Position numbers and translations under genes: made by a program. The notes under the pieces were generated by a model that was not told where the DNA came from, made no database searches, and worked only from the letters and a program-made list of their open reading frames with translations. Positions 16,772 through 27,502 of a stretch of 64,000 nt of DNA are shown piece after piece. Location of the stretch: positions 1,860,001 to 1,924,000 of the forward strand of contig NZ_VLKF01000001.1 in the NCBI RefSeq assembly GCF_007994135.1. The letters are read 5' to 3'. How positions within the stretch are numbered: the first letter of the stretch is position 1; each line of letters begins with the position of its first letter. Origin of the DNA: Modestobacter roseus. Its GTDB lineage: Bacteria; Actinomycetota; Actinomycetes; Mycobacteriales; Geodermatophilaceae.

Positions 16772-19240
16772 ATGACGCACACCCCGGCACCCGCCGACCA
16801 GGCCCTCCGCGAGCAGGACCTCGCCGACGCGCTCGCGGCGCTGACCCTCGAGGAGAAGGTGCAGCTGCTCACCGGCCGCGACTTCTGGACGACCTGGCCG
16901 ATCGAGCGGATCGGGTTGCGCCGCATGCTGGTCTCCGACGGCCCCTCCGGTGTGCGCGGCGAGGTCTGGGACGAGCGCGACCCCTCGCTCAACCTCCCCT
17001 CCGCGACCGCGCTGGCCGCGGCCTGGGACGTCGACGTCGCCCGCCGCTACGGCGCCGCCGCGGCGGTCGAGGCCCGGCGCAAGGGCGTCGACGTCGTCCT
17101 CGGCCCCACCATCAACCTGCACCGCTCCCCCCTGGGCGGCCGGCACTTCGAGGCCTTCAGCGAGGACCCGGTGCTCACCGGTGAGCTCGCCGCCGCCTAC
17201 GTGACCGGGGTGCAGGACAACGGCGTCGGCGCGACCCCGAAGCACTACGTGGCCAACGACTTCGAGACCGACCGCTTCACCGCCGACGTCCGGGTCGACG
17301 AGCGCACCCTGCGCGAGGTGTACCTGCTGGCGTTCGAGAAGGCCGTCACCGAGGCGCACGCCTGGGTGGTGATGAGCGCCTACAACTCGGTCAACGGCGC
17401 GACGGTCACCGAGAACGAGCTGCTGGAGACCCCGCTGAACAGCGAGTGGGGGTTCGACGGGGTCGTGATCAGCGACTGGACGGCGGTGCGCAGCCTGGCG
17501 TCGGCGACGTCGTCCCAGGACCTCGTCATGCCCGGCCCGGACGGCCCGTGGGGCGACGCGCTGGTCGCCGCGGTGCGCGCCGGTGAGATCGACGAGTCCG
17601 TGGTCGACCGCAAGGTGCTGCGCCTGCTCGCCCTGGCCCAGCGGGTGGGGGCGCTCGGCGACTCCTCCCCCGCCGAGCCGGTCTGGGTCGAGGACGGCAT
17701 CGCGTTCGCCCGCGAGGCGGCCACCGAGGGCACCGTGCTGCTGGAGAACCGCGGGGAGCTGCCCTGGGACGCCACGGCGCTGCGCTCGGTGGCGGTCATC
17801 GGCAACAACGCGGCGGCCGCCCGCACCCAGGGCGGCGGCAGCGCGACCGTCGTCCCGGAGTCCACCGTCTCCCCGCTGGCGGGCCTGCGGGCCGCGCTGC
17901 CGGGTGTGGACGTCGGCTGGTCCCTCGGCGCGGTCGTGCAGAGCGGGGTCGTCGAGCTGCCGCTGGCCGAGCTGACCAACCCGGTCAGCGGCGCCCCGGG
18001 GCTGCGCGCCCGGTTCCTGGCCGCGGACGGCACGGAGCTGTTCGGCGAGGACCGCCGGGCGAGCGACCTGGTCTACTTCGGCGGTGACGCCCCCATCGAG
18101 GCCGCGGTCACCTTCGAGCTGCGCACCCGCTGGACCCCCACCGAGTCGGCCACGGTGCGACTGGGCTTCTCGCTCGTGGGCCGGGCCCAGCTGCTCGTCG
18201 ACGGCGAGCTGCTGCTCGAGGAGACCCTCGTCCCGGTCGGCACCGACCTGGGCGCGGCGTTCCTGAGCCCGCCGACCGCCTCCGCCGAGGTGCGGCTGAC
18301 CGCGGGTACCCCGCTGGACGTCCGGCTGGTCCTCGACCTGAGCGACCGCACCGGGTTCAACGCGCGGGCGCTGTCGCTGTGGCTGGGCACCGAACCGGCC
18401 GACGCCGACCCCGACGCGCTGATCGCCGAGGCCGCCCGCGCCGCGGCGGCCGCCGACGTGGCGCTGGTGGTCGTCGGCACCAACTCGGTGGTGGAGTCCG
18501 AGGGCTACGACCGGGACTCCCTGGCCCTGCCCGGCCGGCAGGACGACCTGGTCCGCGCCGTGGCCGCCGCCAACCCGCGCACCGTCGTGCTGGTGAACGC
18601 CGGTGCGCCGGTGCTCATGCCGTGGCGCGACCAGGTCGCCGCCCTGCTGATCGGCTGGTTCGGCGGGCAGGAGTTCGGCAACGCGGTCGCCGACGTGCTG
18701 CTCGGGGTCGCCGAGCCGGGCGGCCGGCTGCCCACCACCTGGCCGGCCGCGGAGGCCGACGTGCCCGTGCTCGACTGCACGCCCGTCGACGGGGTCGTCG
18801 AGTACGCCGAGGGCATCCACCTCGGCTACCGCGCCTGGCTGCGCTCCGGCGTCGAGCCGGCCTACTGGTTCGGCAGCGGGCGCGGCTACGCGGACCTCGA
18901 GCTCACCGGCGTCGACGCACCGGACGAGGTCTCCCCCGGCGAGGTGGTCACCGTGACGGTGCAGGTGGCCAACACCGGGCAGCGGGACGGCAAGGAGGTC
19001 GTGCAGGTCTACGCCGAGCGCCCGGACTCCGCGGTCGACCGTCCGGTGCGGTGGCTGGTCGGCTCGGCCGCCGTCCGCGTCCCGGCCGGGGAGACCGCCC
19101 GGGTCGACGTCCCGGTGGACACCCGGTACCTGGCCCACTGGGCCGAGGGCTGGCAGTACGAGCCGGGGGCCCACCGGCTGCGGATCGGCACGTCGGCCGT
19201 GGCGCTGCCGGAGGAGCGGACCCTGCGGCTGCGGGGCTGA
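16772..19240 (+). CDS. glycoside hydrolase family 3 beta-glycosidase (GH3-B)
   Basis: An 822-residue GH3 enzyme. Nucleophile Asp235 in GVVISDW; KH motif at Lys157-His158; substrate-binding NDFETDR follows. The second domain contains GGGSATVVP, then a PA14-like insertion (about residues 405-550) and a C-terminal fibronectin-III-like domain ending near the stop. No signal peptide. The ATG at 16772 has only a weak GGA upstream. It is divergent from the TetR gene behind two operator copies, so it belongs to the sulfatase regulon. Organisation matches GH3-A, but the sequences differ throughout, which suggests an old duplication and distinct linkages. Confidence 0.94.
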   Translation: MTHTPAPADQALREQDLADALAALTLEEKVQLLTGRDFWTTWPIERIGLRRMLVSDGPSGVRGEVWDERDPSLNLPSATALAAAWDVDVARRYGAAAAVEARRKGVDVVLGPTINLHRSPLGGRHFEAFSEDPVLTGELAAAYVTGVQDNGVGATPKHYVANDFETDRFTADVRVDERTLREVYLLAFEKAVTEAHAWVVMSAYNSVNGATVTENELLETPLNSEWGFDGVVISDWTAVRSLASATSSQDLVMPGPDGPWGDALVAAVRAGEIDESVVDRKVLRLLALAQRVGALGDSSPAEPVWVEDGIAFAREAATEGTVLLENRGELPWDATALRSVAVIGNNAAAARTQGGGSATVVPESTVSPLAGLRAALPGVDVGWSLGAVVQSGVVELPLAELTNPVSGAPGLRARFLAADGTELFGEDRRASDLVYFGGDAPIEAAVTFELRTRWTPTESATVRLGFSLVGRAQLLVDGELLLEETLVPVGTDLGAAFLSPPTASAEVRLTAGTPLDVRLVLDLSDRTGFNARALSLWLGTEPADADPDALIAEAARAAAAADVALVVVGTNSVVESEGYDRDSLALPGRQDDLVRAVAAANPRTVVLVNAGAPVLMPWRDQVAALLIGWFGGQEFGNAVADVLLGVAEPGGRLPTTWPAAEADVPVLDCTPVDGVVEYAEGIHLGYRAWLRSGVEPAYWFGSGRGYADLELTGVDAPDEVSPGEVVTVTVQVANTGQRDGKEVVQVYAERPDSAVDRPVRWLVGSAAVRVPAGETARVDVPVDTRYLAHWAEGWQYEPGAHRLRIGTSAVALPEERTLRLRG

Positions 19241-19246
19241 CGCGGG

Positions 19247-20494
19247 TCAGGTGCGCGCGCCGCGCCAGCGGAGCACCTCGAGCGCGGCCGCGACGGCGAC
19301 GGCGTCCTCGGCCAGCGGGCGGGGCAGCAGCGTGTCGGCGCGGGCCAGCCGGCGGAGCACGGTGTTGCGGTGGGTGAACAGCCGCGCCGCCGTCCGGGAG
19401 GCGTTGCCCAGCTCCCGCACGTAGGCCAGCACCGTGTCGCGGGTGTCGGCGTCCGCCGCGGCCAGCCCGCCGAGGGTGTCGGTGAGGAACTCCTCGACCC
19501 GGACCGGGTCGCTGGTGAGCAGCGCGACCAGCTGGACGTCGGCGTACCGGGCGACCTGCTGCGGTGAGGTGAGCCGGGCCAGCATCTGCTGGGTGGTCGC
19601 CGCGTCCAGGTGGCTGCGGCGGAAGCCGTCGACGTCGGCACCCGGCCGCCCCACGGCCACCCGGACGTCGGGTGACCCGGCCAGCCCCGCGGTCACCGCC
19701 GCCACGTCGGGGGCCCGGCCGACCGGGAGCCACACCCACAGCGCCGCCGCACCGGCGACCACCGTCAGCCGCCGGGCGGCGCCGCTGGCCCGCATCGTCG
19801 CCTCCGCCGCCGCCTCCAGCTGGTCCGGGCCCGCCTCCCCGGCGGTCCGCCACACGATGACGGCGGTGTGCGGCCCGGTGAGCTCGTAGCCCAGCTGCGC
19901 CTCGGCCCGGGCCCGGGTCAGCGGCGCCCCCTCCAGCAGCAGCGACACCGTGGCCCGGCGCTCGGCGTGCGCACCACGGGTCAGCTCGGCGCGCTCGGCG
20001 GCCATCCGGGCCGAGACCGCGGCCACGGTGTCGTCGATGAACGTGGTGATGGAGCGGGCCGAGACGTCGAGCAGCTCGCGCAGCTCCGCGGTGTCGGCCG
20101 TCAGCTGGAAGCAGATCGCCATCCACCGGCGCCAGGCCACCGCCTGCGCGGTGCGGTAGGCGTCCAGACCACGGTGGTCCAGCCCGCGCCGCACCAGGTC
20201 CCGGGCGCCGTCGAGCACCTCCGGGCCGAGCTGCACCGGCACGCGCTCGCCGGGCCGCTGCACGTTGGTGGCCGCCCAGTGCAGCAGGTTGGCGAGGTTC
20301 GCCCGGCGGGCGCCGTCGGCGAGCACCGGGTCGTCGGCGACCGGCCGCATGCCCGGGCCGCTCAACGCCGCGTCGTGCAGCTCGGTGACCCAGTCGGCCC
20401 GCGGGTCCAGCGCGATCTCGGCCCCGCGCCGGAACAGCTCGCGGACGGCCGGGGAGGGAACGGACCAGTCGGTGCTCACCGGGGCAGTCTGCAC
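19247..20494 (-). CDS. PucR/CdaR-type transcriptional regulator
   Basis: A 415-residue regulator whose C-terminus holds the PucR-type HTH ([26 protein letters not shown], about residues 345-385). The middle contains a GGDEF-like/CdaR sensor region ([17 protein letters not shown] to [16 protein letters not shown]). The GTG at 20492-20494 is taken as start; a second GTG five codons later is possible. It is transcribed away from the monooxygenase operon with a 107-bp intergenic region, so it is the likely regulator of that operon. It converges on GH3-B with a 6-bp gap. Confidence 0.9.
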   Translation of the reverse strand: MQTAPVSTDWSVPSPAVRELFRRGAEIALDPRADWVTELHDAALSGPGMRPVADDPVLADGARRANLANLLHWAATNVQRPGERVPVQLGPEVLDGARDLVRRGLDHRGLDAYRTAQAVAWRRWMAICFQLTADTAELRELLDVSARSITTFIDDTVAAVSARMAAERAELTRGAHAERRATVSLLLEGAPLTRARAEAQLGYELTGPHTAVIVWRTAGEAGPDQLEAAAEATMRASGAARRLTVVAGAAALWVWLPVGRAPDVAAVTAGLAGSPDVRVAVGRPGADVDGFRRSHLDAATTQQMLARLTSPQQVARYADVQLVALLTSDPVRVEEFLTDTLGGLAAADADTRDTVLAYVRELGNASRTAARLFTHRNTVLRRLARADTLLPRPLAEDAVAVAAALEVLRWRGART

Positions 20495-20578
20495 CTGGCG
20501 ATCCGGGGGGCTGGTGCAGATCGCGGTGGCGCGGTGCGAGCCGGGTCACGCACAGTCGAGGGACCGGAAACCGATCTC

Positions 20579-20604
20579 GGAGCGACGATGCAGGAGCGAC
20601 GATG
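20579..20604 (+). repeat. 12-bp direct repeat over the monooxygenase start
   Basis: GGAGCGACGATG occurs twice in tandem (20579-20590 and 20593-20604). The second copy supplies the ribosome binding site and the ATG; the first would give an alternative RBS-ATG 14 bp upstream in a different frame. Probably a small duplication. Confidence 0.6.
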
Positions 20605-22095
20605 ACCACCCCGACCACGGTCGAGCACCTCGACGTCCTGATCGTGGGCGCCGGCATCTCCGGCATCGGCGCCGCCTGGTACCTGCAGCGCGACCACCCG
20701 CAGCGCACCTTCGCGCTGCTGGAGGCCCGGGGCGCGACCGGCGGCACCTGGGACCTGTTCCGCTACCCGGGCGTCCGCTCGGACTCCGACCTGCACACCT
20801 TCGGCTACGAGTTCGCCCCCTGGCGCGAGCCGCGGTCGATCGCCGGCGCGGACCGGATCCTCGCCTACCTGCGCGGCACCGCCGCCGAGCACGGCATCGA
20901 CCGGCAGGTGCGGTTCCACTCCCGCGTCGTCACCGCGGCCTGGTCGTCGGAGCAGGCCCGGTGGACCGTCGAGGTCGAGCACCCCGGCACCGGCGAGCGG
21001 ACCACGCTGACCTGCGGCTGGCTGTTCTGCGCCGGCGGCTACTACCGCTACGACGAGGGCTTCACCCCGCACTTCGAGGGGCGCGAGCGGTTCGGCGGCC
21101 AGCTCGTGCACCCGCAGCACTGGCCCGAGGACCTGGACACCACGGGCAAGCGCGTCGTCGTCATCGGCAGCGGGGCCACCGCGGTCACCCTCGTCCCGGC
21201 GCTGGCCGAGACGGCGGCGTCCGTCACCATGCTGCAGCGCACGCCCAGCTACGTCATGCCGGTCCCGGCCGAGGACAAGCTGGCCAACCGGCTGCGCCGG
21301 GTGCTGGGCGAGGAGCGCGCCCACCCGCTCATCCGCCGCACGAACATCGCCAAGGGCCGGCTGGTCTGGCAGTTCTGCCAGCGGCACCCGGAGCGGGCCC
21401 GGAAGCTCATCCGCTGGGTCAACGCCAGGCAGCTCCCCGAGGGCTATCCGGTCGACGAGCACTTCAACCCGCCGTACGGGCCGTGGGACCAGCGGCTGTG
21501 CGCCGTCCCGGACGGCGACCTGTTCCGCGCCATCCGGGAGGGGCGGGCCGAGGTCGTCACCGACCGGATCGACACCTTCACCGAGACCGGCGTCCGGCTG
21601 GCCTCGGGCCGCGAGCTCCCCGCCGACGTCGTCGTCACCGCGACCGGGCTGAACCTGCAGGCGTTCGGCGGGATCGCGCTGACCGTCGACGGCCACCCCG
21701 TGCACCTGGCCGACACCGTCGTCTACAAGGGCATGATGCTCTCCGGCGTGCCCAACTTCGCCTTCGCGGTCGGCTACACCAACAGCTCGTGGACGCTGAA
21801 GATCGGGCTGCTCTGCGAGCACTTCACCCGGCTGCTCGCCCACCTGGACGCGCACGGGTACGCCAGCTGCCGGCCCGAGCCCGCCGACCCGGAGATGCCC
21901 ACCCGGCCGTTCCTGGACTTCGCGGCCGGCTACGTGCAGCGGTCGGTCGACCAGCTGCCCCGGCAGGGCGACCGGATGCCCTGGCTGACCTCGATGGACT
22001 ACCGGGCCGACCGCACGCTGCTCCGGGCCGACAGCGTCGTCGACCCGGAGCTCCTCTTCACCCGCGCCGGCGACGCCGAACGGGCAGCCGCGTGA
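20602..22095 (+). CDS. Baeyer-Villiger-type flavin monooxygenase
   Basis: A 497-residue FAD/NADPH monooxygenase that would insert one oxygen atom into a ketone or oxidise a heteroatom. FAD-binding [13 protein letters not shown] is at residues 16-28. The Baeyer-Villiger fingerprint F-x-G-x-x-x-H-x-x-x-W is intact ([11 protein letters not shown], about 164-174), followed by the NADPH-binding GSGATA. ATG 20602 has AGGAG six bases upstream. Its stop overlaps the next start as GTGA. With the hydrolase and SDR that follow, it resembles the mycobacterial mymA-lipR-sadH gene order, which suggests lipid or ketone metabolism. Substrate unknown. Confidence 0.93.
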   Translation: MTTPTTVEHLDVLIVGAGISGIGAAWYLQRDHPQRTFALLEARGATGGTWDLFRYPGVRSDSDLHTFGYEFAPWREPRSIAGADRILAYLRGTAAEHGIDRQVRFHSRVVTAAWSSEQARWTVEVEHPGTGERTTLTCGWLFCAGGYYRYDEGFTPHFEGRERFGGQLVHPQHWPEDLDTTGKRVVVIGSGATAVTLVPALAETAASVTMLQRTPSYVMPVPAEDKLANRLRRVLGEERAHPLIRRTNIAKGRLVWQFCQRHPERARKLIRWVNARQLPEGYPVDEHFNPPYGPWDQRLCAVPDGDLFRAIREGRAEVVTDRIDTFTETGVRLASGRELPADVVVTATGLNLQAFGGIALTVDGHPVHLADTVVYKGMMLSGVPNFAFAVGYTNSSWTLKIGLLCEHFTRLLAHLDAHGYASCRPEPADPEMPTRPFLDFAAGYVQRSVDQLPRQGDRMPWLTSMDYRADRTLLRADSVVDPELLFTRAGDAERAAA

Positions 22096-23021
22096 GCGCC
22101 GCGGACCTCGACCGGTTCGTCGACCTGCCGGCCGGCCCGCGGCTCTGCTTCCGGGTCGACGGGGCGGACGAGGCCGTCCCGCTGCTGCTGATCGCGGGCC
22201 TGGGCATCGACCTGACCTCCTGGCCGCAGCGGATGGTCGACGGCTTCACCGCCCGCGGGTTCCGGGTCGTCCGGTTCGACAACCGGGACATCGGCCGGTC
22301 CAGCCGGGTCGACGCCCCGCCCCCGGGCCGGCTCCGCCAGCTGCTCGCCCGGCCCCGGCCCGGCGCCTACGACCTCGGCGACATGGCCGCGGACACCCAC
22401 GGGCTGCTCGACCACCTGGGCATCGACCGGGTGCACCTGGTGGGCATGTCGATGGGCGGGATGATCGCCCAGACGCTCGCCGCGCGGCACCCGGACCGGG
22501 TCGCCAGCCTCACCTCGATCTTCTCCACCACCGGCGACCGGCGGGTCGGCCAGCCGGCCCGGTCGACGCTGCTGCGCCTGGCCAAGGCCCCGGCGCGCAC
22601 CGTCGAGGAGTCGGTGGAACGGCACGTCGGGCTGCTCCGGCACATCGGCTCCCCCGAGTTCGCCCCCGACGACGACCTGGAGCGCGCCTGGGCGCTGGGG
22701 CTGTGGGAACGGGGTGGCGGCGCCCGCGCCCGGGCGGGCGTGCCCCGCCAGATCAGCGCCATCCAGGCCTCCGGCGACCGGACCGCGGAGTGCGGCCGGA
22801 TCACCGCACCCACCCTGGTGGTGCACGGCTCGGCCGACCGGATGGTGCACCCGACCGGCGGCCGGGCCACCGCCGCGGCGATCCCCGGCTCACGGCACGT
22901 GGAGATCACCGGCATGGGCCACCACCTGGCCCCCGGGGTCGTCGACCGGCTCGTCGACCTCACCACCGACCTCGCCCAGGGCACCGGCCTCGCGCCGGGC
23001 CGGACAGGAGCACCCCGATGA
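22092..23021 (+). CDS. alpha/beta hydrolase
   Basis: A 309-residue alpha/beta hydrolase. The nucleophile elbow is GMSMGG (Ser about 117). An oxyanion region [11 protein letters not shown], a catalytic Asp in [10 protein letters not shown] and His in GMGHHLAP complete the triad. The GTG (22092-22094) overlaps the monooxygenase stop by 4 bp and its stop overlaps the SDR start by 4 bp, so the three genes are one translation-coupled operon. It may hydrolyse the ester or lactone made by the monooxygenase (inference). Confidence 0.92.
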   Translation: MSAADLDRFVDLPAGPRLCFRVDGADEAVPLLLIAGLGIDLTSWPQRMVDGFTARGFRVVRFDNRDIGRSSRVDAPPPGRLRQLLARPRPGAYDLGDMAADTHGLLDHLGIDRVHLVGMSMGGMIAQTLAARHPDRVASLTSIFSTTGDRRVGQPARSTLLRLAKAPARTVEESVERHVGLLRHIGSPEFAPDDDLERAWALGLWERGGGARARAGVPRQISAIQASGDRTAECGRITAPTLVVHGSADRMVHPTGGRATAAAIPGSRHVEITGMGHHLAPGVVDRLVDLTTDLAQGTGLAPGRTGAPR

Positions 23022-23872
23022 GCAGCGTCTCCGGCAGCGTTTCGGGAAAGGTCGCCGTCGTCACCGGCGCGGGCTCGGGCATCGGCCGCCAGCTGGCGTT
23101 CGAGCTGGCCCGGCGGGGGGCGCGGCTGGCGGTCTCCGACGTCGACGAGGCGCGCGCGGGCGAGACCGCCGACCGGGTCCGGGCGCTGGGCGCGCAGGTG
23201 CACCGGGCCCGGCTCGACGTCGCCGACCGCGCCGCGGTGCTGGCCTACGCCGACGCCGTGGCCGGGCACTTCGGCGTCGTCCACCAGGTCTACAACAACG
23301 CCGGGGTCGCCGGCGGCACGACGGTGCTGGACAGCGACTGGGCCGACTACGACCGCATCTGGGGCATCAACCTGTTCGGCGTGCTGCACGGCACCAAGGC
23401 GTTCCTGCCGCACCTGATCGCCTCCGGCGACGGGCACGTGGTGAACGTGTCCAGCCTCAACGGGATCATGGCGCAGGCCTCGATCAACGCCTACAGCGCG
23501 AGCAAGTTCGCCGTCCGCGGGTTCACCGAGGCGCTGCGCACCGAGATGCTGCTGGCCGGTCACCCGGTGCAGGTGACGGTGGTGCACCCCGGCGGGGTGC
23601 GCACGAACATCGCCACCGCTGCCTTCGAGCACTCCCGCGGCGTCGGCGCGGTGACCGCCGCCGACGAGGCCCGGATGCGCACCTACAACGAGAAGCTGCT
23701 GCGGATGCCACCCGAGCAGGCCGCCCGGATCATCGTGACCGGCGTCGAGGCGGGCCGGCCCCGGGTGCTGGTCGGCAACGACGCGAAGCTCGTCGACCTG
23801 CTGGTTCGACTGGTCCCCGCCTCGTACCCGCGGCTCGCCGCCCGGCTGCAGCGGCGCGCCGAACGCGGCTGA
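23018..23872 (+). CDS. short-chain dehydrogenase/reductase
   Basis: A 284-residue classical SDR: cofactor motif TGAGSGIG near residues 16-23, NNAG at about 91-94, catalytic Ser in VNVSSLNG and Tyr/Lys in YSASK. The Asp after the second strand (VSDVDEA) favours NAD(H). ATG 23018 overlaps the hydrolase stop. The inferred role is reversible alcohol/ketone oxidation that either supplies or consumes the ketone used by the monooxygenase. Confidence 0.93.
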   Translation: MSSVSGSVSGKVAVVTGAGSGIGRQLAFELARRGARLAVSDVDEARAGETADRVRALGAQVHRARLDVADRAAVLAYADAVAGHFGVVHQVYNNAGVAGGTTVLDSDWADYDRIWGINLFGVLHGTKAFLPHLIASGDGHVVNVSSLNGIMAQASINAYSASKFAVRGFTEALRTEMLLAGHPVQVTVVHPGGVRTNIATAAFEHSRGVGAVTAADEARMRTYNEKLLRMPPEQAARIIVTGVEAGRPRVLVGNDAKLVDLLVRLVPASYPRLAARLQRRAERG

Positions 23873-23893
23873 CGGCGCCCGCCGTCAGCCGCG
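23864..23893. terminator. bidirectional terminator spanning both stop codons
   Basis: Perfect 13-bp stem (23864-23876 with 23881-23893) and a 4-nt loop. It contains the SDR stop (23870-23872) and the ppsA stop (23885-23887), so one hairpin serves two convergent genes separated by only 12 bp. Confidence 0.8.
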
Positions 23894-26296
23894 CGCGGTC
23901 GTCGCCGTGGTCTTCGCCAGGTGCAGCCAGGTGTCGACGACGGTGTCCGGGTTCAGCGACATCGACTCGATGCCCTGCGCGACGAGCCACTCGGCGAGGT
24001 CGGGGTGGTCACTGGGGCCCTGCCCGCAGATGCCGACGTACTTGCCCCGCTCCAGGCAGGCCGTGATCGCCATCTCCAGCACGGCGAGGACGGCGGGGTT
24101 GCGTTCGTCGAAGCTGCCGGCCACCAGGCTGGAGTCGCGGTCCAGGCCGAGGACCAGCTGGGTCATGTCGTTGGAGCCGATGGAGAACCCGTCGACGTGG
24201 TCGAGGAACTGGTCGGCCAGCAGGGCGTTGGACGGCAGCTCGCACATCATCACCACCGACAGGTCGTTCTCCCCGCGGCGCAGGCCGTGCTCGCCGAGCA
24301 GGCGCACCACCCCCTCAATCTCGGCCACGGTCCGGACGAACGGGATCATGATCTTGACGTTGGTCAGCCCCATCTCGTCCCGGACGTACCGCAGCGCCTC
24401 GCACTCCATGGCGAAGCAGTCGGCGAAGTCCGCCGACAGGTACCGCGACGCCCCGCGGTAGCCCAGCATCGGGTTCTCCTCGTGCGGCTCGTAGGCCTCC
24501 CCGCCGAGCAGGTTGGCGTACTCGTTGGACTTGAAGTCGCTCATCCGCACGATCACCGGCTCCGGCGCGAACGCCGCGGCGATCATCGACACGCCCTCGG
24601 CGACCCGCTGCACGAAGAAGTCGCGGGGTGAGGGGTAGGCGGCGATCCGCTGCTCGATCTCCCGCCGCAGCGGGGCGTCGAGGGTGTCCAGCTCCAGCAG
24701 CGCGCGGGGGTGGATGCCGATCTGCCGGTTGATGATGAACTCCAGCCGGGCCAGCCCCACGCCGGCGTGCGGCAGCCGGGAGAAGGCGAACGCCTGCTCC
24801 GGCGTGCCCACGTTCATCATGATCTTGGTGGGGATCTCCGGCATCGCGTCGAGCTCGGTCTCGGCGACCTCGAAGTCCACCTCACCGGCGTAGACCAGGC
24901 CGGTGTCACCCTCGGCGCAGGAGACGGTCACCGGGTCGCCGTCGTGCAGCGTGCGGGTGGCGGTGCCGGTGCCGACGACGGCGGGGATGCCGAGCTCGCG
25001 GGCGATGATCGCCGCGTGGCAGGTGCGGCCACCGCGGTCGGTCACGATCGCCGAGGCGCGCTTCATGATCGGTTCCCAGTCCGGGTCGGTCATGTCCGCG
25101 ACCAGCACGTCGCCGGGGGCGAAGGAGTCCATCTGGTCGATGTCGCTGAGCACCCGGACCGCGCCCGCGCCGATCTTCTGCCCGATCGCCCGGCCCTCGA
25201 CCAGCACCTCCCCGGTGCCGGTGAGCCGGTAGCGGGCGGTGGTGCTCCCGGCGCGGGACTGCACCGTCTCCGGGCGCGCCTGCAGGATGAACAGCTCCCC
25301 GGTCCGGCCGTCCTTGCCCCACTCGATGTCCATCGGCCGGCCGTAGTGCTCCTCGATCCTGAGCGCGTGGCGGGCCAGTTCGAGCACCTCGTCGTCGGTG
25401 AGCGACAACTGCCGGCGGTCGGCGGGGTCGACGTCGACGAACTCCGTCGTCCGGCCCACCTCCGCGTGCTGGGTGTAGACCATCTTGGTGGCCTTCTCCC
25501 CCACCCCGCGCTTGAGCACCGCCGCGCGTCCGGCCCGCAGCGCCGGCTTGTAGACGTAGAACTCGTCGGGGTTCACCGCCCCCTGCACGACACCCTCGCC
25601 CAGCCCGTAGGCCGAGGTGATGAAGACGGCGTCGTCGAAGCCCGACTCGGTGTCCATGGTGAACAGCACGCCGGACGCGCCGACGTCCGAGCGCACCATC
25701 CGCTGCACGCCCGCCGACAGCGACACCGCCTCGTGGTCGAAGCCGTGGTGCACCCGGTAGGCGATGGCCCGGTCGTTGTACAGCGAGGCGTAGACCTCCC
25801 GCACCGCCTGCAGCACCGCGTCGATCCCACGCACGTTGAGGAAGGTCTCCTGCTGGCCGGCGAAGGAGGCGTCGGGCAGGTCCTCGGCCGTGGCCGACGA
25901 CCGGACCGCGAACGAGGCCTCACCCCCACCAGCCTCGGCGTCGTCCCCGGCGAGCTGGGCGTAGGCCGCGCGGATGTCGGCCTCCAGCGCCGGCGGGAAC
26001 GGCTGCTCGACCACCGCCCGGCGGATCTCGGCGCCGGCCGCGGACAGCGCCCGGACGTCGTCGGTGTCCAGCGAGCGCAGCCGCTCGGCGATCCGGGCGG
26101 CCAGCCCGGTGTCGCCGAGGAAGCGCTGGTAGGCCGCCGCCGTGGTGGCGAAGCCGTCGGGCACCCGGACCCCGGCGTCGGCGAGGTGGGAGATCATCTC
26201 CCCGAGCGAGGCGTTCTTCCCGCCCACGACCTCCAGGTCACCCAGCCCCAGGTCGGCGAACCAGCGGACGTTGTCGGTGTCGGTGCTCATGGTCAT
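23885..26296 (-). CDS. ppsA: phosphoenolpyruvate synthase
   Basis: An 803-residue PEP synthase (pyruvate, water dikinase): ATP + pyruvate + water to PEP + AMP + Pi, for gluconeogenesis. In order: ATP-grasp PPDK N-domain starting at [12 protein letters not shown]; the phosphohistidine domain with [15 protein letters not shown]; and a C-terminal PEP-utilising TIM barrel containing [16 protein letters not shown] and the Cys-containing CGQGPSD active-site loop. Length matches the family (about 790). The first ATG (26294-26296) overlaps the ppsR stop (TGATG) and has GAGG upstream; a second ATG two codons later is the alternative. It is co-transcribed with its regulator ppsR. Confidence 0.96.
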   Translation of the reverse strand: MTMSTDTDNVRWFADLGLGDLEVVGGKNASLGEMISHLADAGVRVPDGFATTAAAYQRFLGDTGLAARIAERLRSLDTDDVRALSAAGAEIRRAVVEQPFPPALEADIRAAYAQLAGDDAEAGGGEASFAVRSSATAEDLPDASFAGQQETFLNVRGIDAVLQAVREVYASLYNDRAIAYRVHHGFDHEAVSLSAGVQRMVRSDVGASGVLFTMDTESGFDDAVFITSAYGLGEGVVQGAVNPDEFYVYKPALRAGRAAVLKRGVGEKATKMVYTQHAEVGRTTEFVDVDPADRRQLSLTDDEVLELARHALRIEEHYGRPMDIEWGKDGRTGELFILQARPETVQSRAGSTTARYRLTGTGEVLVEGRAIGQKIGAGAVRVLSDIDQMDSFAPGDVLVADMTDPDWEPIMKRASAIVTDRGGRTCHAAIIARELGIPAVVGTGTATRTLHDGDPVTVSCAEGDTGLVYAGEVDFEVAETELDAMPEIPTKIMMNVGTPEQAFAFSRLPHAGVGLARLEFIINRQIGIHPRALLELDTLDAPLRREIEQRIAAYPSPRDFFVQRVAEGVSMIAAAFAPEPVIVRMSDFKSNEYANLLGGEAYEPHEENPMLGYRGASRYLSADFADCFAMECEALRYVRDEMGLTNVKIMIPFVRTVAEIEGVVRLLGEHGLRRGENDLSVVMMCELPSNALLADQFLDHVDGFSIGSNDMTQLVLGLDRDSSLVAGSFDERNPAVLAVLEMAITACLERGKYVGICGQGPSDHPDLAEWLVAQGIESMSLNPDTVVDTWLHLAKTTATTARG

Positions 26297-27204
26297 CAGG
26301 CGGTCCCTCGTCGTCGGGGGTCTCGGGCGGAGGTGCGGCCGGCGGAACGCCGTTGCCGGGCCAGCGTCTGGATCACCACGGCGGCGATCTCCTCGACCGA
26401 GGCCGCGGAGGTGTCCACCGTGGGCAGCGCGTGCGTCTCGTACATCGCCGTCGCCCGGCGCAGCTCGAACCGGCACTGGTCCTCCGAGGCGTACCGCGAG
26501 TCCGGGCGCCGCTCCTGCCGGACCCGGCTGAGCCGGGCGACCGTGGTGGTCAGCCCGAAGCAGCGGTCGCGCAGGTCGCGGACCGGGCCGGGGAGGTCGG
26601 TGGTCTCCAGGTCCTCGTCGACCAGCGGGTAGTTGGCGACGAACAGGCCGTGCTGCAGGGCCAGGTACATCGCGGTCGGGGTCTTGCCGCAGCGGGAGGG
26701 CGCCAGCAGGACGACGTCGGCCCGGTCCAGCCCGCGCGGGCTGAGGCCGTCGTCGTGCTCGATGGCGAACTCGATCGCCGCCATCCGGTCGTTGTACCGC
26801 CGGACGTCGCCGACGCCGTGCAGCCGCCGGGCCTCTCGCAGCCCGCGCGCGCCCAGCTGCTCCTCGACCAGGCTCATGTGCAGGCCGAAGAAGTCGATGA
26901 TCGGGGCCCGGGTCTTCAGCAGCTCCTCGCGCACCTCGTCGACGGCCGCGGTGGTGAACACCAGCGGCGGCACCGGCCCGGCCATCGCCTCGTCGAGCTG
27001 GGCGACGACCTCGCGGGCCATCTCGACGGTGGAGATGAACGGGATCAGGGTGCGCTCGAAGTGCACGTCGGGGAACTGGATGAGCAGCGCGTTGCCCATC
27101 GTCTCGGCGCTGATCCCGGTGCTGTCGGACAGGAAGAACACCGGCACGACGGCGTCCGGGTCGACGCAGGACGCGGCGACCACACCGGCCGGATCAGGCG
27201 TCAC
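26296..27204 (-). CDS. ppsR: PEP synthase regulatory kinase/pyrophosphorylase (DUF299)
   Basis: A 302-residue PSRP-family protein. These bifunctional enzymes use ADP to phosphorylate a threonine of PEP synthase and inactivate it, and reverse this by phosphorolysis. Visible: the N-terminal [19 protein letters not shown] motif and the P-loop-like [15 protein letters not shown], about residues 168-182. The C-terminus ends in an Arg-rich tail. Start GTG 27202-27204. It lies directly upstream of ppsA with overlapping stop and start, so enzyme and regulator are made together. Confidence 0.95.
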   Translation of the reverse strand: MTPDPAGVVAASCVDPDAVVPVFFLSDSTGISAETMGNALLIQFPDVHFERTLIPFISTVEMAREVVAQLDEAMAGPVPPLVFTTAAVDEVREELLKTRAPIIDFFGLHMSLVEEQLGARGLREARRLHGVGDVRRYNDRMAAIEFAIEHDDGLSPRGLDRADVVLLAPSRCGKTPTAMYLALQHGLFVANYPLVDEDLETTDLPGPVRDLRDRCFGLTTTVARLSRVRQERRPDSRYASEDQCRFELRRATAMYETHALPTVDTSAASVEEIAAVVIQTLARQRRSAGRTSARDPRRRGTA

Positions 27205-27502
27205 GTCAGCACCCCGGGTCTTCCGCGTCGTTGCAGAGGAGAGCGAGCTCGGGCAAGAGCATCACACGCAGGCCCCGAACGCGCGGCCCGGACTCCGCTG
27301 CCCGGAAGGGTCGCCGCGCCGGGCACCGGCGCGCTGCGGGTCCCACGGTCAACACCTGACGAACAGGACCAGTCCGTCTCGTTGGCGTTTCGTCTTCTCT
27401 CCCGCCCCATCGACCCCTACTGTCGGTTCCAGCACGGACGCGCAGCGTTGCCACCGACGAGTGACAGCCCGGTCCGTCTCCCGCCACCGAGAGGAACACC
27501 CC

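Noticed and set aside
20579-20604. 12-bp direct repeat upstream of the monooxygenase as a PucR operator
   Set aside because: It coincides with the ribosome binding site and ATG and looks like a small local duplication, not a binding site.
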